Below, in pieces: positions 11,522 to 25,800 of a DNA stretch of 64,000 bases. This DNA comes from Bugula neritina (lineage: Eukaryota; Bryozoa; Gymnolaemata; Cheilostomatida; Bugulidae). The stretch is taken from the NCBI GenBank assembly GCA_964035545.1, contig OZ037771.1, positions 13,024,980 to 13,088,979 on the forward strand, given 5' to 3'. The translations under genes were made by a program, and so were the position numbers. A model generated the notes under the pieces. It worked only from the letters and a program-made list of their open reading frames with translations, was not told the origin of the DNA and ran no database searches. Each line of letters begins with the position of its first letter. The stretch's first letter is position 1.

Positions 11522-13741
11522 TCATACGACCTTCACCTCTTTCTCGTGATGGTCCAGATCATATGAGTTATACTCGTATGACTCAATAGTCTGAGTTGAT
11601 TCAATAGTGTGACTGAGAGGTAGCGCACAGTGTTTATGACTAAGAGAGTGGTAGTACCTACGGTACACAGTATACGCTATGACTATGCCTAACATAGACC
11701 CAACTAGCACATCTTGCCAGTGATGGTGATTATCACAGGTTCTGCTGATGGCGATACAACTAGCTAGTAGCAGCGGTACTACACTAACACACAGCCTCCA
11801 ACCTTCACCTTTGCTAGAGAATGTTGCCAACTTTCCGCTGATGTATAGAAAGCACCACGTCATTCTAAAACAAAAAAATTAGAACAGTAAAGCTAAATAT
11901 TGTATTTTAGTTCTGTCTAAATGTAAAAATCTTGCTTTTATATCAACAGGAAAGCACTACTAGCACTTACACGGAAAAACTCCAAGAGGAATGTCCGCTG
12001 GGAAAGCTTTTACGACCTTCTATGATGGTAGCATTGTCACCAGTACAATGGAGAGGTAAAGTCCAAGGGACCTCTTCTGCCCCCTCTAACTGCGCCTCGG
12101 GAAAACATCTAAAGATTTGTGGCAATAAATTTCGGTACAAACTAAAGTTACCTGGATAATTATACTGCACCATAGAGTATGCAACATGAGTATAAACATG
12201 TAGTATCAGTATAAACTGTATTATGAGTATACCCCAACTCTGCCATACTCTCCCAGTATACTATATTAGAACAATCTGCAGTCCAGTGCTTACCAACATC
12301 TAGTTACTTGCTTAAATAACACACCCCATCTCTGAGTGTAACTTGACACGAAATGACTTGACGTAATAGAGACTTGAGTTCTTACAACATCCATGACTTG
12401 ATTGCTCTAGATTTGGCATCTGATTTCGAAACACAGAAAAATATTACAAGGTTGACATATACAAAAACCTGAGAAAAGATAAAAAAAATTTTAATAGGCT
12501 TAATGGCTAATTGATGCATCTACTGCATTATTTGCATTATATGTTATATGTATTGAAATAATGATAAGCATTTTCATCACCACTAAATTATTGTACAATA
12601 CATTTTATTGTACAATACAAGCAGACGTAAGGAGGATGGACTCCTACCTGTAGTAGAAGTCGGGACGGGGTCTACCGGCACACAGTTTGAGCACGTTAGT
12701 CACAGCTCCCGTCAGCATAGTGGCGAGGCTGTAGGACAGAAATGCTGCGTAGAGATCATTTTTATCTTTCTTACTCAAAAACACGAAACCAAAGACTAGT
12801 GGTCCTGAAATACAACCAATTAGTAGAATTAGTACCGCAGTAAAAGTCTTACTCAGCCCACAGTTTGCTGGCAAACGGCAGCCATTGTGTACTTTGAGTT
12901 CCTATGCAGACTGAAACGAATCACTACTAAAAGATGAAGGAATTACAAAATCTTTCATTAAATATCAAAACTGAATTAGAGCGCATCTTCGACTTTAAAA
13001 AAATACTTTTACTAACATTAAGACTTTTGTAGACTAGCAAATGCTGAGAAGCAATAATACAACAAGATGATTAAACTGAATGAGCTCTACAACACAGTGA
13101 TCTCAACAGGACAGTGATTTCTACAGTACAGTGATCTCTACAGAAGATCAATCAAACTTGATGAAACAATTTGAAGCAGTCAATAGAAAAAATAGTAATA
13201 CAGTATAAAATATTATCGGACATGAAGTTTATATAACACACGACTTATCAACAGTCCGCTACCCGAACAGAACAGAGCGGAGATAGGTGAGCACTTACCA
13301 ACAGTGGAAACTTGTAGCCACAGGGCCCACCCCGGTACATAACTCTTCGTGGGTGGATATTTGTATAACCAGATCTCTTCGGGTCTAATCACTCTCATAC
13401 AAGGGACAGCTTGTTCACCTACCCGTAACACAATACTAATATATGAATATTATATGGACAGTAAGTCATTAACAAATAGGACACAACACCATTAGAAATT
13501 AAACTCATTCTGGTGAATACTTGAAATAAAACATGTAAATTGAACACAATTAAATAACTCTAGCCCATAGATTATATAGCCTCTGAAACTCACAATGGAG
13601 TTTACCCTCACCTTCACCAAGCAGGAAGACAATAAAAACAAGAACTCTAGCTAAGAGCTCTAGTATGTGTGTCACTATTTGGCGTCGAGCAGAACCTCTC
13701 GCTAGTAGCTTGTTTCCGGAGGCGTGCTCATGACGCCCCAT
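11522..13741 (-). CDS. phosphatidate phosphatase, PLPP4/PLPP5 type
   Basis: Family role: integral membrane lipid phosphatase dephosphorylating diacylglycerol pyrophosphate, phosphatidate and related lipids. Exons: 13741-13612, 13418-13299, 12804-12648, 12108-11971, 11864-11522; 295 residues. The three catalytic motifs are intact: KLCAGRPRP (K-x6-RP), FPSGHSSW (PSGH) and SRTCDNHHHWQD (SR-x5-H-x3-D). The context QPEEM-like RPEEIWLY, the CFPE segment after the first motif and the CTGD before EGRKSFPSGHSS point to the PLPP4/5 branch rather than PLPP1-3. Hydrophobic stretches (for example VSVVPLLLASCIAI) fit several membrane helices. The acidic/basic tail ending HHEKEVKVV is longer than in human. 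The exon 1 donor could also lie six bases downstream, adding Gly-Glu. Start chosen as the only Met before the first helix. Confidence 0.9.
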
Positions 13742-14064
13742 TTCAAAATACCTACAGAATCAACATTTTTCAGCATAAATATTTCAAAGTGGTACAAAAT
13801 CTAAGTCATTTCATTTAATTAGTTTGTGTTGGCATTTAATTAAATTCAGCCAGCCATTTTTTCTACCAGTCAAATTGTCACAAGTTATCTGCCCCAATTG
13901 CCATGGGTAATGTTATGTGAATTTAGGAATGTGACAGATGCTCTTTCTCAGGGTGATTTTGATAACTCAAGTATTAATATGTAGTTATTCCAGTGCCAAT
14001 TCAACAGTTGAATTCTGTGTAATCTAAATTATAGTTCAGAGTAGCTTAAATTGAGATCTATAAC
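13742..14064. other. short divergent promoter region PLPP / secreted peptide
   Basis: Only 323 bases separate the two start codons, so both promoters and 5' UTRs must share this interval unless an upstream non-coding exon exists. A CCAAT-like GCCAATTC lies near 13995. I see no clear TATA box. Confidence 0.45.
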
Positions 14065-14500
14065 ATGATCTCTAAGACATCAATTCTTCTCTTGTTTGTC
14101 TTAGTGTGTGCAGCAATTGGTAGCACTGTACAGAGTGAAAAAGATGAGGAGCTTCCAGTTGAAAAAAGAAGTAAGTTTGCCCAGACTAACTGGTGCAGAT
14201 ATTTTACTCGAACTTTAGCTTTAAAGCTATTTGTCGAATAAAGATGTAAGAGCAGATAGAAAATGGTTTTATCCGCAAGTTCAAAAAATAACTGCATGTA
14301 AAATTTTTGCCATTATATAATCAGTAATCTATATTTTTTTAGTTGTGGGAGCAATATTTGGCCTGATAAAAGCTATCTTTAACGCACCAGACCCTCATGA
14401 TGGATCACACAGTGATGTCAATGCTGCCCATTCAGGAGCTCAAAGCGCCATTTTGAAACATATAGACAACGGAAATCTTGACGTTCCAATTTTGGGATAA
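14065..14500 (+). CDS. secreted processed peptide, unrecognised (antimicrobial-like)
   Basis: Two exons, 14065-14170 and 14343-14500 (GTAAGT...TTTTTTTAG), coding for 87 residues; I do not recognise a family. Residues 1-19 or so (MISKTSILLLFVLVCAAIG) form a clear signal peptide. Residues 20-35 are an acidic propeptide ending in the dibasic site EKR. The intron falls in the codon just after KR, so exon 2 encodes almost exactly the mature peptide of 52 residues. That peptide opens with the hydrophobic IVGAIFGLIKAIFNA, which has small residues every fourth position (Gly3, Gly7, Ala11, Ala15), a glycine-zipper spacing. It has four His and no Cys, and ends in ILG, where the last Gly could serve for C-terminal amidation. 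An AATAAA follows at 14544. The layout fits antimicrobial peptides, other membrane-active peptides or a neuropeptide; function is inference. Confidence 0.75.
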
Positions 14501-14543
14501 TTTAAAACTATGGAAACAACTTTTTTTCTGTGACATTTAAAGT

Positions 14544-14549
14544 AATAAA
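14544..14549 (+). terminator. poly(A) signal of the secreted peptide gene
   Basis: AATAAA 44 bases past the stop at 14500, ideal spacing for a compact 3' UTR; supports this as a real transcription unit. Confidence 0.75.
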
Positions 14550-17500
14550 GATTCCTTTATGAGCACTTTTAAAACTTGCATTATATGTAAGTTTTACAAA
14601 ATATTGATTTTAAGTACATATAAAAATGCATATCTGTTTTAAGCTGACGTAAAACGAGCACACCTTGACAAAAAACTTGGTAGAGTTTTGAAAAAACTTC
14701 CATTTTGTAAAAATTTCTCTTATCTACAAAGTTTTTTTTATGTTTCAACTCGTGAAAAAAATTTATCAAGTCAATAAAACATGTGTTGGACAGTTTGATT
14801 GAGTGCAATCATTAGCAACTTGCAATGTATTTTCTAGCTTCAATTCTTTTTCAGCCTCAATAGCCCTAATGAATTACAGTTCTTTATAGACCTATAACTA
14901 GTATAAATCCCTGAGAACACACAACTAAAAGCTATAAATAAACAACTTAGTGTCTGAGCATTTTAGTCCAAGCTAAAACTTTAGTTAGAACACATAACTA
15001 GACTTTGATGGGGCTTTTTATTTTTCAAAAACAAAATTAGTATTTGATTATAGTGCAAATTATATAAAATTAGCTGAAAAAGACCACCAATTATGCACTT
15101 TACCCAAAGTTGATTTTCAACTTATTCATCTCATGATATGTTACAAAAGTAGACAAAAAACCCAATAAAAAATTGGGCCTAGTCAACCACCATTTGACTT
15201 AACATTTTAATCATTTTCAATTGAATTTTAATTAAACTTTATAAACACATTAATAAATTAAAATAACTATAAAATTTATCAACAGTTTAAGTAATGCTAA
15301 ATAAAATAGTAATAGTAATGCCATTACTATTGCTATAGAGGTATTATTATAATGAGTATTTTATATGCTATGCTAATATATTATATACACAATCCATAGC
15401 ATCTACCTCTTGCACAGTGTCAGTTAGAGTTCATTATTGTCTTGTATTGAATGGTTGCATGTATTCTATCTTTTGTATGTTAATACATTGTTATTTCCAT
15501 GCATAGTATATCAATATTATAATAGCAACATTATATAGACATAGAGGCTATGTATCACAATACATGATATAAACTTATTAGCTGAGGATGGTATAGTCAG
15601 TTTAATAGACATACATACTTCCACATTTGTTGACATATGAGCCTTTGTAAACCAGTTGAACATAGACTTCTAGCCTAAAGATTGTAGCATTTTACTTTTT
15701 AACTATACGATACTTAAACTTTCATTCATCTTGATCTTACCTTTATGACGAGTATTAAAGCTCTAGCTATAATGTGTAATCAAGAAGAGAGGCTTATGAA
15801 TTGACTTGGTGGTTTTGAAACTCAAAACTTTCTTATGCACTGGAGTAAATCCTGATGAGATATTACTGAGGAGAATCCTCTATAAATAACTCAACCGGTT
15901 AATACAATATCAACATAACTTATATAGCATGTACATACGTAGAGTATATTAATATACCGTACATATTGTTTTCATATACATGTAGTAAAAGTTATAGGCT
16001 AAAAGACTAAGAGTACGTATACGTATCACCATCACTGCAACAGTGTAAATGTATTAGTAAGATCATTAATATCATCATCACTACATATTTAGTAGCATTT
16101 ATTTTTATAATCATATTCATATTGATATTGTAATTAAAATTTAAATTAAGCTTAAGCTACGCCTAACTCAGTGTAAATTTTAAATAGTAAATATTAGATA
16201 AAATTGTTAATAATCATAACTACTATTAGTGTTAATATCAGTATTACTATTAGTATGACTAGCATTATAAGTATTACTATTACTATTAGTCTTAATGATT
16301 TAGTTAAACTTAATGTTATACTTACTTTAGGTTTATTTATATTTGTCATATTTATAGCTATGCCTATAGTTATAAGTTTACTTTTAGCTTAAATTTTTCA
16401 GTTTTACTTTTACTTTTAGTAAATTTACACATACACTCGCATTGCTGTTAGTGTTACTAGCAGTAGCTATAAAACTGAAAATTTAGAAAACTAAATGACA
16501 AACTCAAAGTGAATCACTGAAAGTGAATGTGCAACTGCAAGTGTAACGTTTACAATAAAATTAATTCTATTTGCAATAATCAAATCAATGACAATTATAT
16601 TTATATAATGAAATTGAATAACACTGAACTGGTAAATTTAAAATTGTAATTAAAAATGTATATAATCATAATGATAATCATTATGTTTTATTTGTAATGG
16701 TGTGCAGTTTTCTGTAACAACACAGCAGCCGTCTCGACTGTTTTTGCATTAGTACCTCGATGAGCTAGAATTATATATCGATACGTTACGGTTCCCAATC
16801 TTGTTTTACAATCTTGTAGATTGATGGCTTTCTAATTGATCAGCCACGATGAAAATTCACCTGTTCTAGTATAACTATTTCTCGTTAACGTCTTTTGAGT
16901 TTCAAGAGGACAACTCCATTTAGAAATTCTTTCTTGCTTGTAGAAGATTACAATTGAGAGAAGATAACTTTCTTTGGCAATAAGAGTTCACCGACCTTTT
17001 GTACTGCCGATAACTAATTACAAAACAATTGATATTGTAGATTACACAAAAAGTTGAAGCTGTGATAGCATATAGTTTTTTAATTTACTCAGCATGAGCT
17101 TTTATGGCGGCGACACAAGCCGTTCCATAAATTTCATTAGATCCACCTTCAACTTTAGTTTGATATATAATTTACCAGATCGAACAAACAATTGAGCTGA
17201 TTTGATACAATTAAATACACTATTTTTAACTGCACACATGGCAGTTGTATCACTCATATAATACATATTATATACCTTGTTGTTCATTTCTGGAAACAGG
17301 CTAATATAGTGGAGAGATGCAAAACAGCATATTTACTGCATATTAAATTATTATAAAATGAGAAATGTTGCATAACCACTTATAAAATTATATATTTATA
17401 AGCAACTGTTGCCTTTTATAGGATTATATACCATTATAATTACATATATCGGTACCTAATAGACAAGACTTGTTAGTTATTACTATATATATTGATTAGT

Positions 17501-18309
17501 AAAGATAATGTTTTCAGTTCACAGTTCTACCAATAACTATTGAACTAGTATATTCCCATAGCTATGTCTTTGAAATCTCATGCTATAATAACATAAAGCA
17601 ACAATGGAAAGCAAAAAATTTATTTTTATATAAAATTATTATAAAAAATAAAACACGTTGCATATGACCACATAATTATATAGAAGTATAACATTCTTAT
17701 TACCTCACTATCACTTTATAAAATATTTTTTATTGTCATTCATGCATTTGATAATATTTCAACAAAGCTTTATCATAAAACATAATGTTATTTTCTACCT
17801 AAATAAATAGATAAATAAATAAAGAATATACACATTAAACCCTATATACATCAAGTTGGCACAATCAGAATTCAATTGTTTTACTATCAGCTGGGACACT
17901 AACCCTGGCTAACAGTTATTCTATCCATAGATAGTATAATATAATGTACAAAACCCAAGGGCATGCAACTCCTATTTATATGCATAATGTTATTAAAATA
18001 TCTAGTATAAATAAGAAGCAATTCACACCACCAATCATTGAAAAAGCTTATTAAATGAGTTTCAATTAAGCTGGAGTGTATTACATGTTGTCATGGTAAC
18101 TGTAACTCAATATTTAAACAAGTTAAAGTTCAAATTAATAAAAGATAGCATGCATAAGTAGTTGCATAATATATCTGAATATAAAATGTATAAATATAAA
18201 AAATATGGTACAAAATCTATTCCTATTATTCAAAATAGACTTTACTTGCTCTGAAATTTTATCTCAATCTATAATGAAGTTATGTACATATTTTTATAGT
18301 CATCAGCTG
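14550..18309. other. gene-poor AT-rich region
   Basis: About 3.8 kb between the secreted peptide gene and the 3' end of the ANKUB1 homologue. It holds low-complexity ATTACTATTAGT-type repeats at about 16190-16400 and otherwise AT-rich sequence without exons I can support. The right-hand part must include the ANKUB1 3' UTR. Confidence 0.6.
16200..16395. repeat. degenerate (TATTAG/TATTAC) microsatellite
   Basis: Imperfect hexamer repeats of the ATTACTATTAGT kind that happen to stay open in one frame as an Ile/Ser/Thr-rich string. Similar tracts recur at 38700-39175 and 52280-53420. Confidence 0.75.
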
Positions 18310-19770
18310 TTATGATTTGAAACTTCCTGTGCTCACTCTCTTTTTTACCTCCTGAGATGTGAGATCCATCGCTAGACGAACTTGTTGGAGCCAAGGTTTT
18401 TCCTTGAAGTTACTGGCTATAGACAGGCATTTGATGGCATAGTCCCTGGACTTGAGTCCTCGGTGTTTCTCATACAGTGTGAGGGTGGATAGAGCAGGGT
18501 CGTTCTCCTGAATCAGAAATTGTCAAGAACTTCGCTAAGTATTTGATTATAACACGTCATGCATTGCTGCAGAATACACAGAGCAGGTTGTGTGAATAAC
18601 AAGATTTTTTAATATAATTGTAGAACTAATTCAAATTCAGTCAATCTTTCAACTGGTTTGAATTTACAAATGTATAATACAGAAGAGATGAGAAACTAGG
18701 CCTACAACTTTGCTTATAACATGTAATATAAAATGGAATTTGCCAGCATAATATATAATATATAATTAATATATAGTTGACTTATAACATGAAGTTGATA
18801 TGATAAACATATAATATACAAAGTAGATACAGTTACCTTGAACTTTGCTAACATATAATGTATAATAAATATATATAATTAGTATATAATATATATACTA
18901 TAGATCTAACTATCTTATAATATAAAGTGGATATAATTAACACAATATAATATAATAAGGATATAATAAACATATAATATACAAAGTAGATTTGATTACC
19001 TTGGACTTGCAGTGTTGGAGATATGGTCTAGTGGTATTCTCAGAGTTTATAAGTGGCAGAGGAATAGAATATTCAACGGCTTTTATCTTGGCTTTCTTCA
19101 TTGCAGATATCACCTGCATGCAGTTATATAATAATTCTGATAGTTGAATCACTGAATGAAGATGAACTGGGATAACATATGTAGTTTAGTGCAGACAGGG
19201 ATGAGTTTTGTTAAATTTTATTATGAATTACTATTTTTTACATTTCCATACAGTACTTCAGGCGTCTGACATGCAGAGAATAGTATTTAAATTGAGTCAA
19301 AGTTGGCCTAATTCCCACACTAATGCATATGCATGTTTTTATGATATAGAATGAATACATTTTACACTATTTTAATACGAATAAAATAGCATGTTATTAG
19401 GTGGGGTATTCAGGATTGTTCTAGCAGGGCTCACTCCCTTATACTAAGTTAGTAAGGGTTCAACTCTAGTCATGCTTATCACCACAACTTATAACAGTAT
19501 GTAGCTCAAACACCGTACCATTCTCTCCTTTTTCTCCTCTGTCTTAGATTTTGTTTTGGGCTTATTTTTGTCGGGTTCTTTATTCTCTTCCTTTTTGCCT
19601 GTCTCAATGTAGTGACCTTCATTTTCTTTGCCCTTTACCCCTAAAGCAGTATACATTGCAAAATTCTAAATATTTAGGCTGTTTTATATAATATTTCTAA
19701 AGTTTTCTCAATTCTCAAATGATATATAATAACAAAAACTATGAAGCATAATAATTAATGTGTACACACA

Positions 19771-19814
<44 letters not shown>

Positions 19815-22800
19815 CACACACACGCACACACACACACACATCCTTGAACACAATTCACTCATCACCACACAAAGTGAGAGGTAAGCCATTCTAACACCAG
19901 TTAATATAGTCTCAGCACCATATTATTCCAATAGCTTCAGTACCATAACTCTAGTATAATACATGGTGGGCATGTTGTTCGTACCTGTTGGCCCAACATT
20001 TGAAGCCCTTGATTGTCTGTTATCTGAAATTTGAGGCAGTTTTTGAGATTCAACAGGATTTGGAACTTTTCTTTTATTCTGTTTATTTCCGCCTGCAAAG
20101 TACAGAGATATAGAAAATTTAATTACTAATAGAAGTTATTGCACCTTGTTTCAGTTGTGTATTAATTGCTTGAGTTCTACTTTGTTGGTAATTGTTTCAG
20201 CTCATTTACACTTATAATATAACCCATGTTCTATCATATAGGCAGAAAGTGACTATTCTCAATTTAAATATAATATATCCATTAACTATACTATGCATAC
20301 AACACACATATTAGCCACTATATTAATATTATTATTAATAATTATCAGTCAAAAGGCTTGTAATTGTGATACTGTGCTGTATATTATTCAATCATTGAAC
20401 TTCTAACATTATTTTATACAAAAAAATGAGAATTATCTGCTCTTTCAGCTTACCAGTTTGACTTTTAGTCTCATTTCCAGCATCTATGCTGACCAATTTT
20501 TCTAAAAAAAATCAGTTTGTGTTAATGATAACAAACAATTCTTTTCCAGTGTTCAAAATTATCCTTAAAATAAGCATTTCTGAATTTATTGAATGCATTA
20601 CTTTTTATATTAAAGGCATAGCAGACTGTTACTAATTAGGTCTACACTCAAGATATGCACTGCGCAGCTAAGTAGATGAAAATAACTCTTTATTATTGTT
20701 AGATGCAGTGCCAGTATATTAATTGATAAAAATAATTATTGTATTTGAATAAATTTCTTGAAGAATATGCTTTGCATTTTATTATTAGAAAGGGCAGCGC
20801 TTAGTCATACAATACCTCCGACAGCAGTGGAGTTTGCCGACGTTGTGGTACGAGCTCTGTCTTGTGATTCCTCCACCTGATTGGCTAATCTTACTGCCGA
20901 CATGTGGTAGTGGGAATCGTCTTCTTCTGTAATGGTGCTGTCTGGCTTAGCACCTTTGCTAGCTGCATGGTAGAATATTGGGTTCATATAAATTGCATGT
21001 ACATGTAGAGATGCTATATGCTATTTGCATTATATTATACAATTGTTGATTTATACTGTACCAAAACTAGATTATGTAATAATACCTGTTTATTGAAATA
21101 TTTTTAATTGTAGTACATTGCTATGAAGAGCTCAAAGCTATCAAAAAAGCTGAAATAAACAAATATGACTCATTATCAGGGTGTAGATAACTCTTAAAAT
21201 ATTTAAGAAATTCAACTCAAATAATGATTATACTCAAAGTAAGGTATTTATAGTACTAATAGTAGTTACTAAAACTTAAAGCTAGCAATGATTGAGTTAA
21301 AACTAACTGCTCCTGATTTTGTTTCTAATTTGTTTTTATTGTCACAGGATGTATTTTAATGGCTAATATGCTATATATAACCAAGTATGGTTTTAGATGA
21401 TATGTTACTACCAACTATATTATTGGCTAATATATTGTAACCAAACATGTAATTGGTTAAGGCATCAATGGTTGACAGCAAATGTAGTTCCATGCACACC
21501 TGAACATGTAGGAAATGGGGAAACACAGGGAATTTCTCTCTATATGTGTAAATATAAACTCGATTTAATTTTGATGCTTTTGAAAATCCTATTGAAGCTA
21601 GCTGATGAACAAAGACTCAAAGACAAAAGCTTTTACTAAATTCAAAGTATTAGATTACCATTGGCTATTTTTACAGTAACTGCTGTTAATTTTTATTCGA
21701 TATATCAAAAAGCTCTCAATCTAAAACTATGTACATTAAGAAAATCAATTCAGCAAGCAGTGAATGCACCTAAAGATAACGTGAGCTAAGCAAACATTTT
21801 ATAATTACTGAAAGTGATAATATTTTTACTGCATTGTAAACTATGAATAGAACAGCATGTTAATGTTTATGTTTTGCATAAAAGCTGCAAGCATGTTAAA
21901 ATTTTAAAAAGCCATTGAAGCAACAGGCCTAATAGCCAATTATGTAGGAAGGTTAAGTAAATTCATACACATATCAAACCTTTTGGTAAGTCTTAACTTA
22001 CTTCTTTGTGAAAATCCAGCAATTTTGGCTCTGCTTTTGCCTGCTTTACTGGTAGGATTATTGATGGACTTGAAGTACTGCTTTGGAGGAACATGAAGCC
22101 TATCTGAGGGTAGAATCATAAAGGATCTGTCTGGGGACTTTTCTTGTGTCGGAGTTGACCGCCCATTCATCCTGGACTGGGAATACCCATCAACAAGCAC
22201 TCCTATACCTAACAGCAAAGATGGAATTCTTCCTAATAACTTCCTGGAAATGTAGCATTTGACACTCAAAGTCGATATAGAAATATTTCTACTTAGAGCA
22301 TATAGTTAGCTGATTTTTCAGCAATTTTCATGTATCACTTATGGCATGTAACTTTTTCCATTAAGATATCTTGAAATACAACACTTGTAGACAACTTCTG
22401 ATGTAAATAAAAAGCATAATGGCAATGTATCCACTTTCGAAAGTTTTTAAAGCTCAATTTAAGAAAACCTTTCCAATAACTTCTACTCACCAACCAATGG
22501 CCCACTCATGGTGATGTAAGGCCTGCGCTTTAGGGTAGACTTGGCAGGCCCATGGTTGTGGTAATGTCGGTCTTTCGCTCTTTCACACCAGTTCTTCAGC
22601 TTTGCATAGATATTAAGTGGAAGAGAGATTCCATCCGAGACAGGTCCGTACTACAACAGTGCATCTGGGTTACAGTATTAAAGATAAATAAAAGTCATAT
22701 AACAATATTTGTTTCCTAATTTACTGATCACCTTTGAGTCTAAATTCTCTTCATATGAAAAAAACATGGTAAATAATTCAACAAAGAAAACAATTTTTAA

Positions 22801-25800
22801 AAATAAACAATTCGAGTCTCATGTATATGCTAATATTCTTTTTAAAATCATCTTGGCAAAATTATCCGCCAAGAAACAGAGTTTTGTACAAGTATTGTAA
22901 GCCTGAGCTGTCATTTTATTTCAGATTTAGGAGTTTTCTTACCTGAATTCTGCTCCATTGTTTTCCCAGAAGAAATCCTGCTGTTGCTCTCTGTTTACCC
23001 ATGAGAGCGACTTGGAAAGGGGTTTTGTCGAATGCGTTCTTGCAAGTGATGGCTGTAATGTTGTAGTTTACCAGCGCCCTCATTAGAGCCGTCTGTAAAC
23101 ATTCACGTAGAAAATATATCTTCACAAGTAATACAATATTGTCAGAGTTTAAAAAAGTATGTGGTGAAGCATCATGAAAATATATAAAATTCAACAAAAT
23201 ATAGCACTATTCAAGATAAAGAAATTTTAAGGTTTTTGAGTAGCAATAAAACCTACAAAAGAATGCATTAAAATAATATAGGCTCAGTAAATCTAAAATT
23301 TACAAAACAATATACACATATTGCTTAATCAAAGCATTGCAAAAAAAATAAAGAAGTACTTCAAAATCTATTGACTGCTTTAAAACTTTGTTTTTTACGT
23401 TAATATTTTTTGCATATGAAAACAAACTATGAACTTTGATAGACTTTAGACTGATTTCTTATACTCCGTGATATTATTATAGTATTGCTAGTAGACACTT
23501 ACTTGTCCTTGTTCCCCACACTCGTGGATAGGGGGCTTTAGGCTTTCCGTGTGTGGAGTTACATTACACCATACTCTGTAAGGGTGGTATCCTACCGGAT
23601 CATCTGCCCTCACTCCTTGTTTCATTAGATTCAAGGCTAAGTCTACATGGCCACAGTGGCAGGCTATATGCATCGCTACCTGGGAATAAAAGGGTAGAAA
23701 CTTAGTCTACGCATCTTTTACTTTGCATGGACGATAGGTAAAACAAATATGACGTGCACCATGTTGTTGTTCACTTGTTTATGCCACTAAAATTGCACCT
23801 CACAGGCTGGACAAGTATCCAAAGTTATACAAGTCTCAAGAGAGCCCTCAATATTCTACTTAAGCAGCTGATGGTGACGACTTTGAAACCATAGCAGAGG
23901 TTATATTATGTAGAGTTGGAGCTAATATAACGCACTTTCATTTGATACTTGGACACAGCCTCGTCATCTGAAAGTTGAGCAAATACGTGAGACGTGTATC
24001 CCATCATGCATAGGTTCAGGAAGTCAGTCCAGCCATCCCAAGTGTGTAGGTTTATTGTATCTCCTGCAAAAGAGAATCAGTTTTCATTACCGCTCTGTAC
24101 ATTGTACAGTATATTTAGAGTAGGGTAGAGTAGAGTAGAGTAGAGTAGAGTAGGGTAGGGTAGGGTAGGGTAGGGTAGGGTAGGGTAGGGTAGGGTAGGG
24201 TAGAGTAGAGTAGAGTAGAGTAGGGTAGGGTAGGGTAGGGTAGGGTAGGGTAGGGTAGGGTAGAGTAGATTAGGATAAGATTGGGTGAAATTCCTCCTTT
24301 GCTCTTGTGGAAGACTCGTTTCAAAAACTGTTCAGACATAGTGATAAAACAGTGGTGTTAGTGTCAGACATAATAGCAACTTTACATGAATACAATGCTA
24401 AGTCAATTGGGCATAAATGAACAAATAGCAGTAATAGCTCTATTGTAATATTATACTATATCAGCATAGTTACTAGAACTCTCTTCTTTCATGGTTATAT
24501 GAAAGAACAGCAGAATATTGTAAACTCTCTCACAAGCCTACCAATTTCTAAGTCATATCTGTCCAGAGTGTGCTGGTCGAAAAGTTCCTGACCATCGGAG
24601 GTAGTTAGTCTGAAAACACCAACCGGCAGGCCAACTAGCCTGGTCACAATGGTCCTGAGGTCCGCCACTGTGGTCTTCAAGATTTCTATACTCTCATCCA
24701 TTATTTTTAACTAAAGTTTATATATATTCGACTTAATATTAAAAAGTGAAGAAATATCACTGCTGGTAACTTTTGTTATGCAGAAGTTAATCAGAGCTCA
24801 AAAGGAGCACAAAATCTTTATACTTGAGTAGCGCCAACTCACATTAGATAACATGTAAGTTATAGCAGAAAAGTTAAAGCATGACTGAATAAAACCCCAA
24901 AAGTAATAATTTTGAAAACAGCGGTTAAGATTAACTTAGGCTTTGAAGCCCAAGATATAAACTTAGATTGTGAACTTCATGAATGGAATACAGAAACTAA
25001 CCAACAAAAGTGTTTTATTCTGCGGTGCCCCTCACAAGGCCGTTTGATGTGTTGTACTACCAGAGACTACAGTAAAGGTAACTCTGGTGGTGCAGAACAA
25101 AATATATTATATAATATATTTTAAATGCATACCTTGTCGTTATTGTAAGAGCAATACACATATAGCCTCGGTTTCATCTCTTCTCTCTCGCTAATTCTAA
25201 TGGTAGCCCCAGGGAGCACCCCGATGTCTTGGAAGAGCCAGTCATCTTTTAAGTCAGCACCCAAATAGTTGAGCACTACTATCTGTGTAAAGAGATAGAC
25301 ACCATCACAACGACAGGTGAATATAGGGGCCACTAAGCAGCCATAAACAAAGTACAAAAGTTGATAAACAAAGTATAACATTGTCCACTATAGAGTAGCA
25401 ATCTTTTGGATACCCTAAAAAAAGAAGTTAGTATAAACAAACACATTGTTGATATAAAGTCTTGTGATATTTGAAGCCTGCCTATTCCACCATTTAGTAG
25501 ACTTCTTTCTTGAAGTTTATACAATACGAACCTGTATGTGATTGCATTTATCAAACCATTTGTAGACTTCGTATTCTTCCAAATCTTTTATATGTTTAAG
25601 TTTAGGATGTTTACTTAACTGTGTTACCATTATTAGACAATGTTGTCATACATTTCCAGCATGCATGACGCTAAATGACATTTACCAACACTGAGTTTTT
25701 CTATATATAGCATTCACTTGCTAATAGCCACCCTATCAATACGCAGTATGCAGTCTTTTTATGCCATCAAGTTAAATATATATATGTTTGGCAATTGACT

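Noticed and set aside
12608-12799. Plus-strand open frame over PLPP exon 3
   Set aside because: Opposite strand carries the phosphatase motif KLCAGRPRP in phase with neighbouring exons.
24115-24339. Repeat protein with LPYPT units
   Set aside because: Translation of the TAGGG pentamer array in an ANKUB1 intron.
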